Shown here piece by piece: positions 24,989-34,640 of a DNA stretch of 64,000 bases; positions within the stretch are counted from its first letter, which is position 1, and each line of letters opens with the position of its first letter. The notes beneath the pieces were generated by a model. The model was not told the DNA's origin, searched no databases, and saw only the letters and a list, made by a program, of their open reading frames with translations. This stretch comes from Gonatopus flavifemur. Its lineage: Eukaryota; Arthropoda; Insecta; Hymenoptera; Dryinidae. The stretch covers positions 42,242,001-42,306,000 of the forward strand of contig JAFFJZ010000002.1 of NCBI GenBank assembly GCA_018340375.1, in the 5' to 3' direction. The position numbers and the translations under genes were made by a program.

Positions 24989-25948
24989 TCGGACACCAAA
25001 CCAAAATTGTTCTCCGAGTTTTGGGGAGTCGTTTGGTGTAAAATTTTCGGGTCTCCGAAACGATGACTATGCTTCCTTTTCGCAAGGAAGCAAAACGGCT
25101 CAAGGTTGGTGAAAGCTTGGGATGATAACCTCGTGCCAGGCTTGGTACTCAATATTGGGCCAGAATGCAATGCCAAGCATGGCCCAATGTCTCATGATAT
25201 ATGTATTATGAGTATTTTAGAGCTTGACTCATACGATTAAACCGGACCTGGCCCAAGTTGTGTATATCAACATTTGCCATACTTCAACCTGATTCTTCAA
25301 ACATACTTCTTGGAGAAAAAAATGACGTCATTTTTCATGCCATCCCTGCTAGAAATTTCCCATAGAAAACGATAAGATTTTCAGCAGGGATAATGTTTTG
25401 CCAAGCTTCAACCACTTGTTGTAATGACATTCCCTACGAAACGTAGTATAGATTCTCAAATAACAAATGGTTCAATATTGGGCCGATATTGGTTCGCCAT
25501 GCCTGCCAGCTTAATGTTTTGCCAATCTCGAACCACTTGTTGTATAGGCATTCCTTATGAAACATGGTGTGGGTTCTCAAATAACAAACAGTTTTATATT
25601 GGGTTGATATTGGTTCGCCATGTTTGGCAGCCCAATATTTTGCCAAGCATGGGCCAGTTGTCAATATTGGCATTTCCAACCTGGGTATATACTTGATAGC
25701 AACCATTTGTTGCTTCCACAGCCACGAAATCGCTGTCGCAAATGCTTTGCTGTCACAGCGAAAAATTGACTTCTCCATCAAAATTACATTCCGCTGTCAC
25801 AGCATAATTCTTTTTCCTCCGTTTAAGTGAAAAAACGTTTGATCGAAAACTGTACAAAATATAAAAATATAACGTCTATGTGCTTGAAAATCGATCGTTA
25901 ATTTGGGGGGAACAATCACAAACGTGAATGCTAAAATTCAATTATCTT

Positions 25949-26003
25949 CCCACCCAGCACATGATATTGCAGCGATATTACTGCCATATTTGCACCGAGT
26001 GGG
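25949..26003. repeat. 55-bp CCC...GGG mini-palindrome
   Basis: CCCACCCAGCACATGATATT at the left pairs imperfectly with GCACCGAGTGGG at the right through ATATTGCAGCGATATTACTG in the centre. Looks like a minimal relative of the CCC...GGG elements. Flanks TT and TC do not give a clean duplication. Confidence 0.4.
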
Positions 26004-26270
26004 TCGCTACGACAAACTAACAATCTGATGACGAAAATGACGAGTCTCGTGATGAAAAATGTTGAAGGAACTGTCAATTTCAAGCATTAAAGATCGTGAT
26101 ATTCATCGTCCCCTTCAAAACCCCTCCTTGCTTTGAAAATCTTATCACCGTTGATTAACAACATTTTAGTTTTAGGCGTCCGATTACTTCTGATTGTTAC
26201 TGAGTCGTCTATACGGAATTCACATCGGAATGAAATTGGTTTATATAGGTTTCAACCCTTAGTGTATATA

Positions 26271-26546
26271 CACTGATAGAAAAAACAACCTGGTTGGAAT
26301 ATTTGTGGTCGCAATGTCTTGAAATCCGGTTCTATTCATCACGGAACATGGTTGTGATGTCCAGATAAAGTGGTTGAAGCGAAAATTAATAACATATTCT
26401 AGTTATTGAACCAAGAAGAAAAATTTAGTTAATCCTGACTTCAATCACTGTATGCGGATATCACAATCAATTTATTTCCTGATGGATAAAGTCAGATTTC
26501 AAGTTATTGCAACCACAAATGTTCCAACCAGATCGTTTTTCTTTCA
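26271..26546. mobile_element. Type 1 element with AACCTGGTTGGAA termini
   Basis: Starts CACTGATAGAAAAAACAACC and ends with the near complement CAACCAGATCGTTTTTCTTTCA, with TA on both sides (26269-26270, 26547-26548). TTGGAATATTTGTGGT pairs with ACCACAAATGTTCCAA. The interior repeats GGTTG and CAATCAC words. Confidence 0.6.
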
Positions 26547-27334
26547 TACTACGTTCTCTTGGAACACGTGAACTTTATACAGGGTCATTAAAGTCTAGGA
26601 AGTTCAAAAAATTTGTTCAACTGTTAGAAAAGGAACGGAAGGATACGACCTTCCTGTCGTATCAGGAAAATTTCATATGAATTCCTCAACTTGAGGAACA
26701 AATCGATGAGAAAAGTTTTAGTCCGGACGAAAATAACCCCCGTAGACGCACTAAATATTATTGAAACATTGGGTTTTTCCGTGTGGAAATTTCTATATTT
26801 TCTACACGGTGAGTTTTCTCTCACAAGTAGACCAGTAATTTTCTTAAAGATCCAACTCTCGTAATTATCAAGTCGATAAATTAATTGTAATAAACGATTA
26901 TTTCGAGCTGTAACGCTATAACGAATTTTCTATACAATATACCGCTTGAAGAAAATCTACGTTGCTTTTAGACATTTCAAAAACGTTTTCCAAACGTTGT
27001 AAGGAGTCTGGAGCGTTATTTTTACCACTTTTGAAAGCTTTATTCGAATGTGCTTCCAAATATTCTGTTGGAAATTTCTGCAAATCATCTTGCGGTAAAT
27101 AAAAACATTGCAGATACAACTCATATCAACAAAAATAGAACTTCCCGTGAATTCATATTCCGAACCCAGAAGTCTTGGAATTTTCTATTCCAAATAAAAT
27201 TTCGAAGATGGGGGGAATGAAAAAAGAATTATTTCTAATTGACTTCATGTTCATTGTCAAGTACATCATGGAGATGAGAGAATGCACGGATATCTAGAGT
27301 TTAATAGTCAGACAGGCAGTGATTTCACTTTCAG
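26547..27334. other. No gene recognised
   Basis: AT-rich DNA with a small palindrome CCGTGTGG...CTACACGG near 26782-26815. No supported gene. Confidence 0.4.
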
Positions 27335-27337
27335 AGA

Positions 27338-27446
27338 ATGTTGTCCCGATGTGGATGGAAGGCGTTTCGGCAAAGTGCATCGCTTGCATTTTGTCGTCGC
27401 GCCTTCACGCGAGGCTGCAGATTCTCTGCCCGTTGGTTCCGTTGGA
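27338..27446 (+). CDS. Possible first coding exon with a mitochondrial-presequence-like peptide
   Basis: A GC-rich island bounded by an acceptor-like TTTCACTTTCAG ending at 27334 and a donor-like GGAGTAAGA with GT at 27447. An ATG at 27338 opens MLSRCGWKAFRQSASLAF and continues Arg-, Ser-, Ala- and Phe-rich with no acidic residue up to the donor, which is the composition of a mitochondrial import presequence. The next exon cannot be identified. Without splicing the frame stops at 27508. The composition could also arise by chance, and no family is recognised. Confidence 0.2.
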
Positions 27447-27508
27447 GTAAGAAAACAGGGAATATTTTAAGCTTCTATTTGGAGTTTGAAATGTTTTTCT
27501 GTTATTGA

Positions 27509-28740
27509 ATTGCATGGAATCAAGTAACGTTCTATATCGAGTTGAGGTGAATTTTTATTGTGCGTATAGTACATAATATTTGTTTGAAATGATTATTCTA
27601 ACACACGAAATTCCTCACAATATATCTTTTCTTGGTAGAAGTCAATTGTTTTTATTCAGCACGTTGAATCAATTCCCATTCCATCATCAAATTAATGTAT
27701 GGATGTGATAATGAACATAAAGTGATCGCATCCGTAAAAATACGCACCAGTCAGACGCTTACGCAACATTAGTAAAATGATCATAATAATAGTGTAAAAA
27801 AACAACACCACTCAAATATATTTCGTCTCTTATCCTTTCATTTGCATTCTATTATCGGAGAGAAGTTCAATATCATTCGTAAGATTAAAACATTTGAATG
27901 TTTGTGTATATCTCAGATTAGGAAATTTGTTTATGTCATGCAGTAACTAATAACGTGACTAGAACTAAAGATTCCAACATTATTGCTTCTTTTCTGATGA
28001 AAAAGTTATTGAAATTCTCTCTTTTCAATAAATATAGGAATTGTGCGAAAGGATCTTCGATTCTGGCTGCCATTCTCCATTTGAAGCGATTTTAATGAAT
28101 CTGTTGATCAGCGTTCGTCATTTCGAATACATTTATGTGGTCAAAATTCAATTTTATCCATCCAGTTGATAGCTTTTTCAACTGAAGAGTTACAGAACCG
28201 GGAGAAATTTTTTTTTGTCCGCACGAAATGAGGTTTTGAAAATTTATTGTAGACATCAAGATCAATTTAAAGTGAATGTACATTGAGATTCATTTTTAAT
28301 GGATTTATTTTCACTATCATCTTTAGTTGAGGTCACTGTGTACTTTTTTGCATAACATGAATGTTTCTAAAGTTTTTAGAAATATTTTCAAAATATCTGT
28401 AGAATATCTAATCTTACAAATATTAACGGTCACATGAGATATTGCAAGGACATTCTGGACAAATTCTGGAGACATTTTGAAGTGTTGTGCTATGTGGATC
28501 AAGACATAGTGAAAATGTGCTGGTAAAAGCTATAAAAGTGAATACTGCATTCACATCAAAACATAAAATTCGCAAATCTATTGAATGTTTTCCAACTAAT
28601 GACATAAAATTCACTTTTATCGCAAATAAATTGATCGACATCATCATTTCCCTCAACCGTATTATGCGTTTTACAATCCATTCAAAGAAATAATAGAGCA
28701 TAAAAAGTGTAGAATGATTTTTGTAATGGGTGGTGCAGAA
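27509..28740. other. No gene recognised
   Basis: AT-rich DNA with no coding or repeat signal I can support. Confidence 0.45.
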
Positions 28741-28754
28741 AGAAATTGAGTGGA

Positions 28755-28890
28755 GGTTAGTGCCGTAGTCTTGGATCGGTGACCGTGTGACCTTGTATTA
28801 TGAATATACACATTAGGGGACACGTTGAGAACGATGCGCCACTGCGCTGTCATAGCTGCTGGGTGGGTATCGTTGTCCTCGACAATTTTC
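28755..28890. repeat. GC-rich patch sharing motifs with 36535-36580 and 37690-37780
   Basis: On the minus strand 28755-28793 reads as GGTCACACGGTCACCGATCC then GGCACTAACCTC, nearly matching 36538-36572. On the plus strand GTTGAGAACGATGCGCC at 28825 matches GTTGAGAACGACGCGCC at 37686. The two shared pieces occur in different arrangements at the three loci. Could be a dispersed repeat or a shared regulatory module. Not a tRNA by box structure. Confidence 0.35.
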
Positions 28891-29067
28891 CCCCGACTAC
28901 TCTATATTTATAAACATCGTCTTCTTGAATCATTCTTTTCTTTGCTTTTCATTTCATCTCTTTCCGGACATTTCCACGAACTCCGTATTAATGTGAGAAA
29001 ATTTCTATTCAATACTGGTTGGAATAATGAAAGGATAAAGTAGCTTTTTAACAAGATGAATAATTTG

Positions 29068-29290
29068 ATGGCTACAGAATGGCTAGGCTTCTTTGAGGCT
29101 GAAATGGACAGTCCGGAAGTCTTTTTGTACTTCCGGAGTATTTTCAGTAAGCTTTTTAGTGAGGTTTTGTCAACCTCGAATAAAGATATATTCAAAAGAG
29201 ATGAAAAGTTCTTTTCCTTGAAGATATTGCGGGAGTACAAAAGTATTCCTGAACTGCCCATCCCTGCTTTAAGGGTCCCCAATAAGCGAC
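29068..29290. repeat. Imperfect palindrome
   Basis: GGACAGTCCGGAAGTCTTTTTGTAC near 29105 pairs with GTACAAAAGTATTCCTGAACTGCCC near 29235, and the flanking AATGG/CCAT parts also pair. The open frames on both strands here (up to 159 codons on the minus strand) are products of this symmetry. No protein family is recognisable. Confidence 0.45.
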
Positions 29291-29450
29291 AGCTTGAGAC
29301 TACGAAATTTTGAGAGAACTTTGTTTTCTTGTAAAATACGTGATAAAATCTCCTCCGAAACTTGTAATTGACATTTAATTCAATCATGAGGTTGTAAAAT
29401 TGCCCGAATGGAGAAAGAAGTTTTTTTAATTATATATATTTTGTATACAC

Positions 29451-30260
29451 GGAACAAAATGATATAGTTAGGATAACTAAAAACAATTGGCTATTGACGG
29501 GTTGGTTGTGAGAACTATTCGTTTAGTCGAGACAACTTCCCAAGCGTGTATTGCCATGATTGACAATGGGCCCCAGGCTGGGTCCATCCTCTTCAACCCA
29601 GTCTTGGGGAATGACGATGGGGCCCATGTTGGTTCAATCTTGGCCCTGTTGTGTTTTCCCATACAATTATGGTTGGTAGAAAATGGAAATAATGAATCTT
29701 AGTGCGGGCACATTTGAACTGGGCCCCAATTTGGCCCAGCGTTCGGCCAAGATTGGAGTGAATTTATATCCCCAGCATGTGTGTAAAATCCTCAGCGTGT
29801 ATGAATTTTTGCCCCACTTTGGTCCAGTCTTGGGCCCATATGGGCAGGATGGGGCTCAACACTAGGCCCAAGACTGGGCCAAAGTGGGGCTGAAATTCAT
29901 GCCCGCTGGGGTAGAATTCAAAGCAATTTTCCAATTTCAAAATAAAAAGGAAGGGGCAGTATTGATTGCCTAGTCTGGATTTATGCTGGGCCCGTGGTGT
30001 TACCAATTCCCGGGCAAAGCAATACGGCCGAGCTGGGAACGATGTCATCATCCCAGGGCTGGCCCCATTTGTCTGCCCAGCTTGGCCCCACGTTGGGTAG
30101 CATGGGCACCCACCCTGGGCGTAGATGGGGCCCGCCGTTAATACACACTTGGGTTTCGTATAATCACTGCATCTCGATAGATTTGGTCACGGTGTTGATA
30201 TAATATGGTAAGACTTGTTCGGTTATGATAACCAAATGGTTGTTGTTTATAGTAACCAAA
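29451..30260. repeat. ACCAAAT-word element interrupted by a GGCCC-word element
   Basis: Starts TA then CACGGAACAAAATGATATAG and shares ACTATTCGTTTAGTCGAGACAA with a relative at 32173-32200. After the insertion at 29539-30153, GGTTATGATAACCAAATGG and similar words resume. The right terminus is not clear. Confidence 0.4.
29539..30153. mobile_element. GC-rich CCC...GGG element with TGGGCC words
   Basis: Starts CCCAAGCGTGTATTGCCATG and ends GTTAATACACACTTGGG, with TT on both sides (29537-29538, 30154-30155). The interior is much more GC-rich than the surroundings and is built of TGGGCCC, TTGGCCCAG and CCAGGCTGGG words in both orientations, including a strong stem with GGCCCAAGACTGGGCCAAAG near 29867 and its complement near 29810. 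Non-coding. Confidence 0.7.
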
Positions 30261-30396
30261 TTAATTTCATCATCTCAATGTGGATTCATTTCTGAGATTT
30301 TAAACTGTTTCTATAAATTTCATTGGAAATGAAGGAGAAATCCTGTAGAAAAAATTTCCTAGACGTTTTCTTAGACTTTTTCTGGGATAAAATCTA

Positions 30397-31083
30397 CACG
30401 GAGAAAAATGCAGTTCGGGAACAAAGTAATCTTGGATACAAGATTGGAGAATTTCCTTAAAACCTGTGAATACTCGTAATTGTTGAAATCCAACAGTATT
30501 TCTTAAGAGGTCTTTCTGGTTAAGATTTTGAAGGAAAAATTTCTTGTCCCAACATTTTTTTTCATAGAAAATATGTTTATTGGAGCTTAGATATTACGAA
30601 AAAAGTTTTTTCAGATTTAAAGGTTTGTTTTTTTCGTTATACTAATTTAAACAACAAAAAACACTAAAAAATGACGGTGGGAGTGATTTGGGACGACCGA
30701 ATGATTGAAAAAGAAACAAAAACATGGCAAATTATTCCTTGTTGAAGCGGTTATCGCATGAACCAGGATATTTTTGATCGATCAAATACTGTCCGATTTG
30801 CATCCGATTTTCCAATTTCAAAAATCGATTTTTACGAAAAATGGCCGTCATTTTCACCGGTCGCCTCACATCACTCCCACCGTCATTTTTCAGTGGTTTT
30901 TTGTTTAAATTGCTATAACGAGAGAAATTTTCTTTTTGATCTGAAAAAAATTTTTTTGTAATATTCAATGTTTAATAAACATACCTACAAATTTGCAAAA
31001 TGATATCTCAATGTTTTCTCTGGGAAAAAGATGTTTGAAAAAACAATTTTTCTTGAAAATTTTAACCAGAAAGACCCCTTAAG
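30397..31083. repeat. Element head like 20521-20944 followed by a 582-bp palindrome
   Basis: 30397-30465 (CACGGAGAAAAATGCAG...) aligns with the first 70 bp of 20521-20944. A separate palindrome then occupies 30502-31083: CTTAAGAGGTCTTTCTGGTTAA at the left end pairs with TTAACCAGAAAGACCCCTTAAG at the right, and AAAAATGACGGTGGGAGTGA near 30667 pairs with TCACTCCCACCGTCATTTTT near 30870. The two parts look like a host element and an insertion. Opposite-strand frames at 30732-30968 are symmetry artefacts. Confidence 0.6.
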
Positions 31084-31671
31084 TTCGTATGTGAGTTACA
31101 TACCTAATTGAATTATAGTGTAGTTCTGAGTGTAATCATTGGAATATTGTCATTTGATTTGGAATATTTGTAAACGAACATTATTACCTTACATAGGAAA
31201 AGTAGAGCTGGAATATACTTCTTTCTTAAATCAAAATTTGTATTCATGAATCTAATTTATGGAAAATATGAAAGAAAACCTGTCTTCGTATTTTTACACC
31301 CTGAGGTCTTTCAAGGAACCTGAATGAATTTGATTTGTAATTGCACATAGAAAATCAACATGTTCATGATTATTCCAAAGCAATATCCCTTGATACAAAC
31401 GTTTTATTGGCTCAACTTTTTGTGCCGTTTGTGGTTTCTGTTTTAACCTAATTCAAACTTCATTTGACACATTTTGTTGAACGTACCAAAAATGGTGTGG
31501 TAATAATTATACAAAAACGATCCGAGTCTCAATGTTGGAGTTTGAAGAATTATCTTTCACCAGAAACTATGCATGAAGAAGTGTAATATCCAATGAAACG
31601 AGATCATCCCTTGGGTTCTGATTTTTTCGCGCAACATATATTATATTATGCACAGCATTCATACACGGTAG
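31084..31671. other. No gene recognised
   Basis: AT-rich unique-looking DNA with nothing supported. Confidence 0.45.
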
Positions 31672-31742
31672 TATAGGCGCTTGGTTAGGGTGTTAGGCTC
31701 TAGATAGGTAGAATTGAGTAGGTTCGAATCTCGGTTTCGACA
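31672..31742 (+). repeat. Degenerate tRNA-like remnant (possible SINE head)
   Basis: A B-box-like GGTTCGAATCTC at 31721-31732 follows an A-box-like TTGGTTAGGGTGTTAGGC at about 31681. The spacing is tRNA-like, but the T-stem pairs poorly (GTAGG against CTCGG), so this is not a functional tRNA. A tRNA-derived SINE fragment is the likeliest reading. The next element inserted a few bases downstream. Confidence 0.3.
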
Positions 31743-31967
31743 CACGGAAAGAATGATTTAGTTCCAGCACCTAAGTGGCTAGCACGGACATGGACAGCCA
31801 TTAAATCAGCTCCTGGAGCTCAATTTTAGCTGTTATAGCGAAAAAATTTGCATTTGTAGCTGATTTATTTGCAACGGTAGCTAAAATTTAGCTGCGGGAG
31901 CTAATTTAATGGCTGTCCGTGTCTGTGCTAGCCATTTAGCTGCTGCAGCTAAATAATTTTTCCCGTG
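31743..31967. mobile_element. AGCT-word element with strong terminal stem
   Basis: Starts CACGGAAAGAATGATTTAG and ends TAAATAATTTTTCCCGTG, with CA on both sides (31741-31742, 31968-31969). TGGCTAGCACGGACATGGAC near 31782 pairs with GTCCGTGTCTGTGCTAGCCA near 31915. TTAGCT words fill the middle. A member of the family at 6086 and 7660 with a different body. Confidence 0.75.
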
Positions 31968-32169
31968 CATGATCAATAATTTGATCGACACTTCACGAGT
32001 ATGTCTTTGATCACTGTGAAGTTTGTATTATCAGCCAAAATCACATTGTGAAATTCTTTTTCATTTCAACGGGAAAAAATACTTTCACTTCATTTTTTCC
32101 TGATTTATTATTCACCAACATTTATATATGAAAAGAAAAAAAACCAAACATTGAGGTTTTGCTGCGGAA

Positions 32170-32341
32170 TGTCATCACTACTCGTTTAGTCGACACAACC
32201 AAATTCCCGAGGGTGAATGAATGCCTCTAAAAGCGTTTGGTTCCCATAACCAAGCGTTTGGCTGAGCCAAATATAGCTCAACGTATTTGGTTGCAGAAAC
32301 CAAATTCCAGTGTACCATAACCATACATTTTTTTCCGTGTA
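32170..32341. repeat. ACCAAA-word fragment with type 1 right end
   Basis: Shares CTACTCGTTTAGTCGACACAA with 29512-29535 and ends in ATTTTTTTCCGTG then TA. TTTGGTT/AACCAAA words recur in both orientations. The left terminus has decayed. Confidence 0.45.
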
Positions 32342-32438
32342 CATATAATTCAATATAGTTTATATAGAAATTATATATAATCTTGAAAATTATTATCAAC
32401 TTCATTTGTTAATTGCTCTGGGAAACAATTTTTTTACT

Positions 32439-32544
32439 GGAGCCTTCCGAAGTAGCTGATCTAGGTGATCCGCATGACTTCTCAATCTTTTTGATTGGTT
32501 GAGAGGGGGATCCGATCACCTAGATCAGCTACTTCGAAAGGCTC
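32439..32544. repeat. Hairpin with 32-bp arms
   Basis: GGAGCCTTCCGAAGTAGCTG (start of left arm) and CAGCTACTTCGAAAGGCTCC (end of right arm) are complementary apart from about two positions; the arms run 32439-32470 and 32513-32544. The loop itself holds a smaller stem, CTCAATC...GATTGGTTGAG. It could be a young foldback element or a structured RNA; no transcript evidence is visible. Confidence 0.65.
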
Positions 32545-32689
32545 CCCCTCTGTGTACCTGAAATTGTGCTCCGGATACGAACTCTCATTCTGTAGTGATT
32601 CTGAAATATTATGAGATAGGTTTGAGAAATGTGGGCGATGTAAAGTTATAATTAAAAATATATATTTTCCGATATTTTGGAACCATTAC

Positions 32690-32850
32690 ACGGATAATTC
32701 ACAAAAAGGAGTTACGGCAACTACTTAATCAGTTGGAATAAACTAAACTAATGTGGTGTTTGTCCCCAGTACTAAGCAGTTACTTAATCGTCTGCAGTCG
32801 ATAAGTAGTAGTTGCTGCAGGTATTTTTTTTTTTTTTTCATGTACGGTAT
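32690..32850. repeat. CTACTTAA-word repeat with one type 1 end
   Basis: Begins TA then CACGGATAATTCACAAAAAGG. Carries GCAACTACTTAATCAGTTG, CAGTTACTTAATCG and AAGTAGTAGTTGC words in both orientations. The right end runs into a T tract near 32826-32839 and is not clean. Confidence 0.35.
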
Positions 32851-34640
32851 TCACAATTTGTATTTCTTACCCTTCACCTTTCGTTTGTAGGCCTTTAACT
32901 GCTAAATATATATATTCGAATGACATTTGCTTCAGTTCATCTAAACCCATTTATTTTGAGACGAAGGAATCAAATTTTATTCAATTTTCAGTAGCTAAGA
33001 AATCCTTCTTCGCAGTTCATTCAAACTTGCTATTATTCAATGTCAGGGTGAGATCATTTGAATGACATTTATGGACCAACCATCGTCCTACCGCCATTCT
33101 TCAACTAGGAAAAGAAGAAAAAAAGAACAAAAAGCATCGTGTTTCACATACTCGAAGTTAAATCCATCTGTTTCGAGTGAATTAATTACAGAGCTTTCTT
33201 ATTCTCAAGGTACAAGGGTGTAAAAATCAACGCCTCTGATAGTTATTTATAAGTATCCTTCCTTCTTCTCCAGTCTTTTTCCTTGAAGACCACCAAATGC
33301 AAGACTAAGAAAAATGCGTTACGAGGTACATATATATATATACAGATACTATATAATATAACCACACTGCCAACCATTAAGTCTCAAGAGGATATCTAAA
33401 AGGCGCCTTCTTCATAGTCGTCGTTGTCGGTGCAAGGTCCCAAAAGAAGGCGTTGAATGCACTCTCTCGCGCATCGCATCGGCGTCGAGGTTACAACGGC
33501 GACGAGTTTGAGGTTCAAAGCTCGTTCAGAAGGACAACCGGCTCTTTTACTTCGCCTCCTTGCTTACTTACTTGCTCTGCCGGAATGAAAGCTATATCAC
33601 GAAAAAGCTTTTTTTCATTAATGTCGATAAATGAGGTTCAGGATATGTATACATCGATGTACACGGTACATGTAGCGTATGAAAATACGTTTTACATGCA
33701 ATTTTGTGGTTTTGTCTCAAACAAAGGATTCATAGAGGAGGATTTTTGAATTCACACAAAAAAGTATGTGCTCGAAAATATATTATATATTTCTCAGTAA
33801 TTAGAAGTAGTATAAAATGAATATCTTAACAGGGTTTTACGATCGGTCCAAAAATGGTTCATGACTGGGTCATCGCCGGAATCAATGATACGGTAATGGC
33901 GCCCATCAATGGTTGACTGCTGAATGATAACTTGGATCCAACGATGGCGAAAAGTAAACAGCCGTTGATAGAGTTTATAGTGTACGAATGAATGTACGAA
34001 TTCAATCTTTCCGGGAAAAGGAAACATGAGCCGATACTGACTCAATACTGTTGTCAGAATTTTCAGTAGTGGAGTCAAAATCATTTCACACGAAAGGCGG
34101 TATAACATTGACAATCATGTGAATACTGCTGCAGATTGATATAGACCTACTATGGTAGAACTGTGACATTCCAATAACTTGATCCAAATTGTATTGATTT
34201 AACCCTAGAACGGTATCAAAATTTCCCTTCACAAATCGTTAACCGTTTTACTTCGAAACCGTTTTTCAATACTGTAAAATGCATCAAATCAGAATGCAGT
34301 GCGCTCTCCGAATAATGTCGAATGATGTCTTCCTCGCTCTATCGAGGGTAGGTTTTTGAGCGAAAAAGAGGGCCGCGGTGCTATTCAGAGAGCGCATTGT
34401 AAAAAGTATATCAATTTTTTTCCCTTATTTCCCAAGGAGGAGAATGATGTGCTACAAAATGTTCCTAATCCAATGAAGTGAGAACAGAAAACTAAAAATT
34501 TTCTGAGTACCATTCTAGCTGCCTGTTCACGAAAATCAATACTCTTTGAAATTCGTAAAACAGTCGGTGCGTATTGGAAAACGATGATCCTCGATAGGAA
34601 GAATCGTTTTTGCCAAAGTTTGGCAAACACAACCTCGCCA
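32851..34640. other. No gene recognised; contains a GC-rich patch at 33400-33600
   Basis: The patch includes GCGCATCGCATCGGCGTCG and a 98-codon plus-strand frame at 33453-33749 beginning MNALSRASHRRRGYNGDEF, with no family I know. A short AT tract lies at about 33330-33342. The rest is AT-rich with no supported gene. Confidence 0.35.

Larger units (their letters stand above)
23378..25085. repeat. Inserted repeat with CAATCGGATAA and TATGGGACCATTATCGACA words
   Basis: Foreign to the surrounding element at 23291-25685. It repeats a module of about 100 bp: a TGAAACTTATATGGGACCAT part, ATCGACACTG, then CAATCGGATAATAGGNAGCGAAGATAT. Modules are visible at 23460-23580, 23840-23940 (split by 23942-24175), 24415-24790 (split by 24460-24726) and 24835-24930. 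It contains a (GACA)n tract. Family unknown to me. Confidence 0.5.
23291..25685. mobile_element. CCCAGGTAGGAA element, copy 2, inverse orientation, carrying insertions
   Basis: Starts CCCAGGTAGGAATTAAC and ends GGCATTTCCAACCTGGG, with TA on both sides (23289-23290, 25686-25687). Its reverse complement follows copy 1 (18761-19593): the blocks with GACGTCATTTTTCATGCCATC near 25323, GATTAAACCGGACCTGG near 25235 and GTTTTGCCAA near 25392 all have counterparts in copy 1. Foreign sequence from about 23378 to 25085 interrupts it. Confidence 0.7.
23110..25822. repeat. TTGCT/GCTGTCACAGC-word element split by a 2.4-kb insertion
   Basis: The left part (23110-23290) and right part (25688-25822) both carry AGCAA/TTGCT and GCTGNCACAGC words, and the right part ends in a CTTTTTCCTCCG terminus. 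Between them sits the element at 23291-25685 with its TA duplication. The left part is homologous in reverse orientation to 56000-56300, 56580-56670 and 61390-61445, sharing AATACCTCGATTTGCTG and CTAGGTTAGCA. Confidence 0.5.

Noticed and set aside
28908..29387. 159-codon minus-strand open frame
   Set aside because: It lies across an imperfect palindrome with an overlapping frame on the other strand and has no domain; explained by symmetry.
29539..30153. CpG island promoter
   Set aside because: The GC richness comes from GGCCC words of an inverted-repeat element with a target duplication, not from CpG-rich promoter sequence.
31672..31742. Functional tRNA gene
   Set aside because: The A- and B-box-like motifs are present, but the T-stem and acceptor stem do not pair.
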